A stretch of 64,000 nt of DNA from Nakazawaea peltata (lineage: Eukaryota > Ascomycota > Pichiomycetes > Alaninales > Pachysolenaceae), in contig BCGQ01000008.1 of the NCBI GenBank assembly GCA_001599355.1, positions 124,001 to 188,000 of the forward strand, written 5' to 3'. Under the pieces are notes generated by a model that saw nothing but the letters and a program-made list of their open reading frames with translations, was not told the DNA's origin and searched no databases. Position 1 is the first letter of the stretch; every line of letters begins with the position of its first letter. Made by a program: the position numbers and the translations under genes. Shown here piece by piece: positions 57,110 through 64,000 of this stretch.

Positions 57110-59842
57110 TTAGATGAGCATCAAGGTCAAGAAGGATAAGACAGAAACCAATCCAGAGACTAAAGTCTTGGCACCAGCACCTTCGAATTCACTAACACTT
57201 ACGGTTGTGGATTCCGACTCAGATCCTGATTCAGATCCTGATTCAGATCCGGTACCGGTGGTGCCTGTGACATATTGAGTCAGGTAGACAGTAGAAGTAG
57301 AATCAGTAGTTCCCTCGGCAGCTTCAGTGGTGCCAGCAGCAGCTTCTGTAGTTCCCTCAGTAGTGGCCCCTTCCAGAGCAGTTGCGGTAGTACATGGAAC
57401 AGTAGTAGTGTAAGTGACAGTTCCAGAAGTTACGACACTTGTAGTGTAACCTACTCCCTCAGTTCCCTCAGTTCCCTCAGAGGTTGTGGTACAAGGAACA
57501 GTGGTGGTGTAAGTAACAGTTCCGGAGGTTACAACGGTAGTGGTGTATCCAACACCGGACTCAGAAGAGGTGGTACAAGGAACAGTAACGGTAGAAGTAA
57601 CAGTACCTGAAACAATTACAGAGGTGGTGTAAACGGCTTCGGTGTCGAGGGAAGAAGTAGCACAGGTGTTCTCTGAGCAAGCAACAGTGACAGTGGTCGA
57701 TTTGTTGTCGATCTCGGTAACGACAGTGGTGTATGAAGTGGATTCTGAGCTTGAAGAGGAATCAGAGGCTGAGCTAGAGTTGGAGCTGTAAACTGTAACA
57801 GTAGCAGATAACTCGTAGGTCTCAACATCTCTCTTGACCTGGGCGAAATCACTTCCAGAGTAAACTTCAACAGTTACATTCTCAGTGAAAGAACCGGCCT
57901 CTTCAATGGCACCAAAGATGGAAACTTCAAGGACAGAACTGCTGCTGATAGAACTACTGAAAGTAATATCGTAAGAAGATTCTCCACAAGTGATAGAATA
58001 CTCGTCAGATGAAACGGCTACACCATCGACGCTAACGACAAAGTCAGAGCAGTCATAGTCAAAGTTGGCTCCGGAGGTAGCAGTGAATGCGACGTTGTTC
58101 CAAGAGGTGAGAGCACCTGGGACAAAGACGTTCCAAGCTGGCAGACCATTAGATTCGTAACCAACAATGTAAGGTGTGGCAGTAGCAGATGAAGAGGCAG
58201 TAGCAGAGGAAGAGGCAGCAGCTGAAGAAGAGATTGGAGCAGAGGTAGTTGGAGCAGAAGAAGCTGGAGCAGAAGATTCACTACTTGGGGTAGAAGATTC
58301 AACAGCACTGGATTCAACAGAAGACGAAACTGGAGTACCACTTGATGAAGCAGACGATGACTCAGGAATCTCGGAGCTCGAAGCAGAGGAAGTTTCTTCA
58401 GCAGAAGAAGAGGAGGAGGAGGACAGGGTAGTTGAAGCAGCTTCAGAGCTAGAAGTGGCCTCGGAGGAAGAAGAACTAGAAGTGGCTTCAGAGGAAGAGG
58501 AGCTGGAAGCTACTTCAGATGAAGAAGAACTAGAAGCAGCCTCAGAGGAAGCAGCACTGCTGGAAGTTACCTCAGAAGAACTGGTACTGCTCGAAGTTGC
58601 TTCAGAGGAAGTAGCCGATGACTTGACTGCCGAAGAAGAACTTGAGAAAATACTAGAGTAGCTCGAAGAAGCAGCACAAGTGTTAGTCTCGTAAACTCCA
58701 GAAGCGTATGTGTCGCAACAAGAAGCAGTTGACAATGAGTCACAGTCAATTAAAGCAAATGGAACATTGTAACAAGCACCAGTCTTCTTAATGTACAAAT
58801 TAGAAGCGGCACAGTCATCAACAATGTATCTAGCCACTCCATCACTTCCAGTGATCCAGATGTAGAACTTACTCAAGTAAGTGCAGTATTGAGAAGAAGT
58901 GAGAACCAACTGACTGTGGTATAAATTATCCTCGATGGTCTCATAGGCGAGGATACTGACATAGCTGGCTCCACTACTGGCCTTCAATCTGAAGAGAGTA
59001 GCGTCAGTGTAACCATAGAAGTCAATAGTAACTTCATCGGAATCAGAGTCGTATGCAAAGTAGGTGTAAAGCTCAAAGTAAGTAATATCGGCGTAAGAAG
59101 CGACATCTTCTTCGTAGATATCGAAGGAAGCAGCCAGACAAACGTCTTCACTGCTGTAGGCATCAGCAGTAGGAACACTTGTGATGGAAGATGGGGTGAA
59201 ACTGTAGGTAGCAGCTACAGTTTGAGTATTAGATACGGTTGAGGTGGTGCTGGTGCTGGTAGTAGTGGTACTGGAACTGGAACTAGAGCTGGAACTAGAG
59301 CTAAAACTAGAACTAGAACTGGAACTGGAACTAGAACTAGAACTAGAACTAGAACTAGAACTAGAACTAGAACTAGAACTAGAACTAGATGTAGTAGTAA
59401 CACTTGATGAAGAAGACGAGGACGATGATGTAGTTGGAGTGTAACAGTATGTTCCAGTTGGAGTAGTGTTCAAATCACAAGCAGCTAAGGCAGTAGTCAA
59501 ATACTTTCCATAATCACTCCAAAGACACCATCCACAATCCAAACAATCGGTAATCTCACCCATGAAATCAGTATCATCATCACACAAACAGGTAGTGTTA
59601 TATGGTCCAGAATCAGTACTGGTGGTGTTCTCGGAACATTCTCTGGCATAGATAATACTGTAACCACAGTAAACATGACATTCGTAAGTACTGATGTCAG
59701 GATTAGCTACGGCTAAAGCAAAAGCCTCAGGCATACCTTCGGCTATGGCTTGGGCAGCAGCATCAGCGAATGCTGAGGCTTTGGCAGATGCCAATCCTAC
59801 AGAGGCAATGGCCATCAAAGCAGTCTTAACTAACGAAACCAT
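57110..59842 (-). CDS. Large Ser/Thr-rich GPI-anchored cell-wall protein (adhesin-like)
   Basis: Predicted surface mannoprotein (910 residues). It has a signal peptide (1-20), a Cys-rich N-terminal domain of ten cysteines (about 50-135) with spacing loosely like CFEM domains, and a Ser run encoded by a hexanucleotide repeat. A folded-looking region with six or more cysteines follows, then Ser/Glu/Ala repeats of the SSSSSSEAT type and a second globular region ending in a KR site. Three copies of a YTT-VVTSGTVTYTTTVPCTT module come next, followed by a hydrophobic C-terminus (LVSGLVSVLSFLTLMLI) typical of GPI signals. The start at 59842 is the ATG directly before the signal peptide. Adhesin function is inferred from architecture only. 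Confidence 0.82.
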   Translation of the reverse strand: MVSLVKTALMAIASVGLASAKASAFADAAAQAIAEGMPEAFALAVANPDISTYECHVYCGYSIIYARECSENTTSTDSGPYNTTCLCDDDTDFMGEITDCLDCGWCLWSDYGKYLTTALAACDLNTTPTGTYCYTPTTSSSSSSSSSVTTTSSSSSSSSSSSSSSSSSSSSSSSSSSSSFSSSSSSSSSSSTTTTSTSTTSTVSNTQTVAATYSFTPSSITSVPTADAYSSEDVCLAASFDIYEEDVASYADITYFELYTYFAYDSDSDEVTIDFYGYTDATLFRLKASSGASYVSILAYETIEDNLYHSQLVLTSSQYCTYLSKFYIWITGSDGVARYIVDDCAASNLYIKKTGACYNVPFALIDCDSLSTASCCDTYASGVYETNTCAASSSYSSIFSSSSSAVKSSATSSEATSSSTSSSEVTSSSAASSEAASSSSSSEVASSSSSSEATSSSSSSEATSSSEAASTTLSSSSSSSAEETSSASSSEIPESSSASSSGTPVSSSVESSAVESSTPSSESSAPASSAPTTSAPISSSAAASSSATASSSATATPYIVGYESNGLPAWNVFVPGALTSWNNVAFTATSGANFDYDCSDFVVSVDGVAVSSDEYSITCGESSYDITFSSSISSSSVLEVSIFGAIEEAGSFTENVTVEVYSGSDFAQVKRDVETYELSATVTVYSSNSSSASDSSSSSESTSYTTVVTEIDNKSTTVTVACSENTCATSSLDTEAVYTTSVIVSGTVTSTVTVPCTTSSESGVGYTTTVVTSGTVTYTTTVPCTTTSEGTEGTEGVGYTTSVVTSGTVTYTTTVPCTTATALEGATTEGTTEAAAGTTEAAEGTTDSTSTVYLTQYVTGTTGTGSESGSESGSESESTTVSVSEFEGAGAKTLVSGLVSVLSFLTLMLI
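59271..59389. repeat. Hexanucleotide microsatellite coding for polyserine
   Basis: About twenty copies of aactag/aactgg, read on the minus strand as Ser-Ser pairs (AGTTCT-type codons) in the wall-protein gene. In-frame copy-number change would lengthen or shorten the Ser stalk. Confidence 0.92.
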
Positions 59843-60789
59843 TTTGATCAAATATTTAATCAGTGAAACAATGGAGAAACAGACTAGATTAAAGAAGCCA
59901 TCGAAGAATATATATAAGCGAGGATGGAAGTTAGCGGGACTACGGTTGCCTTGTTTTACAAACACATTCGTCACCACATTGTGCAGAATTTTGCCAATTT
60001 TTCAGATCAATAAACCAATAGGAATTTGAATACCCAGACCCTCTTCGCTGCCTCGATTTCTCCATGTCAAAATCCTACAATTCACATGTCCGAAAGGGGA
60101 TACTCTCACCCTCTTTTTTTGCATACAGAGCTTGATTAGGGCAAGATCTGTCCCAATTAGGAAGGTGTTATATTTTGAAAGTGTGCGGATCAACAGAGGC
60201 AGATGGAAAAGATAATTTAGTTGTGTTCTTATAAATCTGGAGGGAATTTCAATGACCGTTAAGTTCCAGTATTTGTAACTGAGTGATTCGAGCTGGGCAA
60301 GCCGGGAGGGTTTTTCGGAATCAACTGAGATAAATCCTGATCAAATGAGGTTCATTATCTTGGCCAGAGTATTTATTTTTTCTAAGCTCTCTAAATTCGA
60401 GACTTAATTAGCGTAAGGTATCAACATAGTCATACAAATGCTCAGTTTTCAACTCTTTATAGTGATCCGTAATCTCCCTGCCCCTATTACGCCCTGCCGT
60501 GGTTGCAGTACTTGGTGATATTTGCTTTTTTGGCACGACCTTTACAATACAAACGAATTTATGTATAGTTTACACTACCTTTTCTTAGGTCAATATTCTG
60601 ACTAATATAGTCTATTATGTTTGTCGTGTATTCCATACTAAATTCCCGAAAAGAGAATTCAGAACTGTGGCTCTCAGATTCGTGTATTTTGCACGACCCA
60701 AATCCTTATCTCGTTTAGAACTCTCGTTTAGAACAGTTCATATATATTACAAAGAGCGGCCAGGTGGCGATAATTGATTCCTCAGTAAC
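59843..60789. other. Divergent intergenic region wall protein / lipid-kinase-like gene
   Basis: About 947 bp. The wall-protein side has TATATAAG near 59909-59916. The other side has TATATATT near 60740 followed by the gene start at 60790. No RNA gene, repeat array or convincing ORF was seen. Confidence 0.55.
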
Positions 60790-61998
60790 ATGGCAGACAC
60801 AACTGAACCAATTGTCGTCATTGACGGCGTATTATATGGTGCCAAGACGGCGGATCATACCTTAATCGAGACTCAGATCTCATCCGACGATGCCCAAGGG
60901 GTCCCAGAGATCGACACAAAGACAGGGGATGTGCCTGAGCAGTTCACAAGTGAATGGAAGGTTATTATCATCGATTCAGTCAAGTCAGGATCAGGCAGAC
61001 AAGATGTTGCTGATGTTTACTCAAATTTGATTGAGCCGTTGTTCAAGAAGGTTTCTAGGCCGGGTAACTCTTTATCTTATCACAAGACAGAGTCTGTTTC
61101 GAGTGTAGCAGAGATAGCAGAGGAATTGAATGGGGACGAATGGGATGGTAAGCATGTATTTGTCATTTTAATGAGTGGAGATACCTCAGTAGGTGAGTTC
61201 TTGAACCATTTTACCCCCAAACAAGGTCAAAAATTACTCATCGGAAATGTTGCCTTAGGAACTGGAAACGCAATGTTGGCCTCTTTAAAGGTAGGATCTC
61301 TCATCCGGTCAATTTCAGCATTATTTAGTAGTCACAGACGTAAATTGGGTATCCATTCGGTGTCTTTCTCGAATTGTGATGCCCATCTCACCGTACAAGA
61401 CGAAATTGTAGAAGAAATCCAGCCAGGTTCGAAATTTAAATTCGTAGCCGTCTTCTCTTGGCTGGTCCATAGTGCTTTGGTAGCTGATAGTGATACTCCT
61501 GAATTGAGGAAACTTGGAATCAAGAGATTTCTGATGCTGGCCCTGAAAAATCTCGAGAAAATCCAATCTTATGAATGTCAAATCTCAATTGGAGACTCTA
61601 AGATCGAACCTTCTTTACATTCTTACCTCGTATTCACAGTCCTCTCTAATTTCGAGAAAGAGTTCCGTATATCACCTCATCTGGATCTCCAGAATTTGTA
61701 TATGGTTGAAATCCCCGATTCGGAGCAGCATGACCTGTTAATGTCGATCATGAAAGAACTGTATCATGAGGGAAGTCACGTGAAGAATCCAATAGTTAAT
61801 TATAAAAAATGTGAGGGGGTTAGCGATAATGAAGCTCTCGTGAAGTTACAGATTCCTTTAAAATCTCTGGTGGCTGAGAAGCTCCGTTTCTGTATTGACG
61901 GTGCTACCATCAAATTGACTAGTCCTACAAAAGATATCGAAATATCAATCTACAAAGAGTCCGATATCTCGGTATGCCTGTTTGCTGATTCATTATAA
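60790..61998 (+). CDS. Diverged lipid-kinase-like protein (DAGK catalytic fold)
   Basis: 402-residue protein resembling the diacylglycerol/sphingosine-kinase catalytic domain. The nucleotide-loop motif, usually GGDGT, reads SGDTS (about 129-133) followed by EFLNHF; the second motif, usually MGTGN, is intact in VALGTGNAM (about 154-162). A segment like SWLVHSAAVADSDTPELRKLG parallels the family's SWGFHADIVxxSE. Replacement of the second Gly of GDG suggests weakened or absent ATP binding, or a distinct substrate. No membrane segment. It could be a Lcb4-related fungal paralogue; the substrate cannot be assigned. The stop is 10 bp from the MCM10 stop. Confidence 0.6.
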   Translation: MADTTEPIVVIDGVLYGAKTADHTLIETQISSDDAQGVPEIDTKTGDVPEQFTSEWKVIIIDSVKSGSGRQDVADVYSNLIEPLFKKVSRPGNSLSYHKTESVSSVAEIAEELNGDEWDGKHVFVILMSGDTSVGEFLNHFTPKQGQKLLIGNVALGTGNAMLASLKVGSLIRSISALFSSHRRKLGIHSVSFSNCDAHLTVQDEIVEEIQPGSKFKFVAVFSWLVHSALVADSDTPELRKLGIKRFLMLALKNLEKIQSYECQISIGDSKIEPSLHSYLVFTVLSNFEKEFRISPHLDLQNLYMVEIPDSEQHDLLMSIMKELYHEGSHVKNPIVNYKKCEGVSDNEALVKLQIPLKSLVAEKLRFCIDGATIKLTSPTKDIEISIYKESDISVCLFADSL

Positions 61999-62008
61999 AG
62001 TATATAAG

Positions 62009-63690
62009 TTAGAAAATAATCTCTAAGTCATCATCTGAGTCATCATTCGTAGCAGAAGCTCTGTTTGGAGCCTTCTCTTCCTTCACCTTTAAATTCTCCT
62101 TGATAATTGCCAGTTTCAACTTCCTTCTTAATGTGATTTGCTTCTCTCTGGAAGTCATCTGTACAGCTGGATCCTCTTTGATCTCCAGCTCCAGCAATTT
62201 ACGTTTCTTATCTAATACCGCACGATACAGTTTATCGGAGCCCTCTAATAACCCCATTTTATATGCTCTACGAACATCATCGAGGTCATCATTGAAGAAC
62301 AGTTTCAGCAGATTAGTCGATGAGAATTTCTTACTAAGTTGAGAGTACCTGTCTCTCTTCTCGGCAAGAGGATCATTGTATAAGGCCCCGGAGACATTAT
62401 TGGAGTTGCTATTCATTAAAATCTGCTGTTTGACTCCCTGCTCATTCACCGGTTCATACATCCGGAAACTTCCATTGAACTCCATTCTTTTAGCAGTTGT
62501 TTTCTTGAACAGAAGCTCTTGGTGGAAATGACAATGAGATTGGGAAGGATCAATAATTACTCCACAGCTGTTCCCGGTTGCATTGGTTCGTGCTGGACAA
62601 GTCCGATATGCCAGTTTGCCAATCTCCAACACAGAATCATAGTCATATTTCAATGATAAGTTGAAAGCATTTACGTTGCTACTGTATTTTTTAGAGGTTC
62701 TATTTACGAAAACTTGGGGATTGAGCACCAGAATGACGTCTCCCACCTTCAATTTCCAATACTTGGTGAACAGTTTATCAAATAGGTTGATATCCACTGT
62801 CAATTTGAAATCACTAATTGTGATTTTCATATATTTCGAAGGGCCATTTCTTCGGTTGTAATTATTGTTGCCTTTGCTTGATATTCCTTGGTTTATCTGA
62901 CTTGCAGCAGTAAACATCGGTTCGGATTTCTTCGTTATCACCCCAATTACACACCAGTTGAAGTAATCTGGCTCTTTGAAGTCCGGAGGAGCAACTTTAG
63001 CAAAAAGCTTATCCAATCTTAAAATCTTCTTATCCGCGAGACATTCATCTACTCGTTTGGATGATATGTACCGTTGAGTGAGTCTCTTTCCTGAGAATTT
63101 CTCAACCTCGTCACATACCACCACTTCCAGATCACCTTCATTTACTTGACTTCCTGCTCCAAACGTGAACACCCGGCTCTTTTTGAGCTGGAGTTGGTAC
63201 AGATCTTGCTGTTGAAGCGTCTGCTTGCTCTTATTTAATGATTCTAAGATGCTATTTGAGTACTCATGTTGACTCTTAGTTGATAAAGATGCAGTTCTGG
63301 CTCCAAAAGTAGGCTTTTTAACAGGTCTTTGACTCAAAGTCTCGGCCAGTTTAGCTTTCTTCTCATTTTCCTCCGCCTCTTTAGCAGCTTTCTCGCTGAA
63401 GTACTTGGGCAGTTCTTGCTCAGACAACTTCCCATGCTGTCTCTTAGCTACTTTTCTCATCTTCAATCGGTTTTCCAATTCTCGCTTCTTCTGCTCGATC
63501 AGCTCCAACTCTTTCTGTAACTCTGCCTCCACTTCAAGCCGCTGTTAGTACTTAAGATCTTAAAATACGTGATGATTCAATTCCACTCACCATCACTTCC
63601 GCTTTCTTCATCGGTAAGTGTCGAAGCATAAGGGTCTCTAGATCCCTTAGGGAGCTCTCGGGGATCAATATCATGTCTATCCACGTTCAT
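62009..63690 (-). CDS. MCM10: DNA replication initiation factor Mcm10 (one intron)
   Basis: Activates the CMG helicase and links it to polymerase alpha. Exon 1 is 63591-63690 (start MNVDRHDIDPRELPKG); exon 2 is 62009-63531; the intron is 63532-63590 (59 nt) with GTGAGT and TACTAAC (63544-63550). The first AG follows the TACTAAC directly and would lead to a stop; the second (GAAG at 63532-63535) keeps frame, joining ESGSD to VEAELQ. The product is 540 residues. Exon 1 matches the yeast start (DPRE, DPY, DEE). Exon 2 carries the OB-fold (ILRLDKLFAKVAPPDFKEPDY) and the CCCH zinc finger (CPARTNATGNSCG, then HCHFH). Confidence 0.9.
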
Positions 63691-63749
63691 AGCTGCACTT
63701 TCATTCACCCCATCCTCATCTCATCAGTCGTGTTTAAGTGAAAAATAGT

Positions 63750-63768
63750 CGCGTATCCCGCGCGTCTG
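63750..63768 (-). promoter_or_regulatory. MCB-like CG-rich elements before MCM10
   Basis: On the minus strand, ACGCGCGGG and ACGCGA lie 60-80 bp before the MCM10 ATG. They contain the ACGCG core of the MBF site, which fits G1/S expression, but neither is a full ACGCGT. They may equally serve the divergent gene at 63824. Confidence 0.35.
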
Positions 63769-63823
63769 CGCCAGACTTTTCCATATTTTGCTAATATTTT
63801 CCCCACTCAAAAAGCTTAATAAT

Positions 63824-64000
63824 ATGCTCTCGCTTCCAGTTACCTTGACTCCTGTCAGTGATCTGCGCATCACCACTAAGAAAGGTAAGAAGCAGATCAT
63901 TTCGCTGCGAGTTAGTGAAAATCCCCGATAGAGTTTAGGTAAGCTGAGTTCGGATATATTTGAGATATTAATTGATTGCTATCGAATAATGTCAACGTAC
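63824..64000 (+). CDS. Start of an unidentified, probably spliced gene (truncated by window end)
   Basis: An ATG at 63824 opens 36 codons (MLSLPVTLTPVSDLRITTKK and onward) to TAG near 63937. Possible 5' splice sites are GTAAGA directly after AAGAAAG (about 63884), GTTAGT (about 63912) and GTAAGC (63939, after the stop). No branch site is visible before the window ends, so the exon structure and product are unresolved. It is divergent from MCM10 with about 133 bp between. Confidence 0.3.

Noticed and set aside
1-64000. tRNA, rRNA, CRISPR or retroelement sequences
   Set aside because: I looked for A/B-box pairs, conserved rRNA segments, regular spaced repeats and LTR ends and found none convincing. 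A tRNAscan-SE/Infernal run would be decisive for small RNAs such as snoRNAs, which I cannot exclude.

Overview
This is a 64 kb window of nuclear DNA from a budding yeast (Saccharomycotina). Genes are compact and mostly intronless, lie on both strands, and nearly all the recognisable ones are yeast housekeeping genes. The most important observation is that the standard genetic code gives wrong proteins here. CTG codons repeatedly fall where conserved families have alanine. Examples are the OMA1 zinc motif (HEYAHQLARH, then EADYIG), the Yap-type basic region (NRAAQRAFRERK), LSG1 (KEAFLEWRR, NAYARARGY), VPS1 (SKAHYCGT), SSZ1, CPA2, PAP1 and TGL4/5. The window therefore reads as coming from the CUG-Ala clade (Pachysolen, Nakazawaea, Peterozyma; NCBI code 26). 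The genus cannot be fixed from the sequence. All residues quoted below use CTG = Ala.

Layout. 1-13 kb: LSG1 (5' end outside), RPR2, CPA2 with a mitochondrial-type presequence, an orphan membrane protein, BUD21/UTP16, a monocarboxylate-type transporter gene broken by a 20-bp tandem duplication, an ATX2-like ZIP transporter, intron-containing DAD4, and NOP10. 13-33 kb: a secreted CREG-like protein with a His-rich repeat tail, TFC3, EFM5, SWA2, TFB1, COA1, a SKG1/AIM20-like protein, OMA1, RTS2 and TGL4/5. 33-42 kb: SSZ1, then four tandem FAD-dependent (DAO-family) oxidoreductases sharing promoter elements. 42-57 kb: DIA2, a Yap-like bZIP factor behind a 2.3 kb intergenic region holding five Yap-site matches, VPS1, an orphan membrane protein, PAP1 and a sugar-porter transporter. 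57-64 kb: a large Ser-rich GPI-anchored wall protein, a diverged lipid-kinase-like protein, MCM10 with one intron, and the start of one more gene.

Most neighbours are functionally unrelated, as is usual in yeast. The exceptions are the oxidoreductase array, which looks like a locally amplified catabolic family possibly under nitrogen (GATA-factor) control, and the ribosome-biogenesis genes, which carry RRPE-type A/T palindromes upstream. I see no tRNA, rRNA, transposon, retroelement or CRISPR array.
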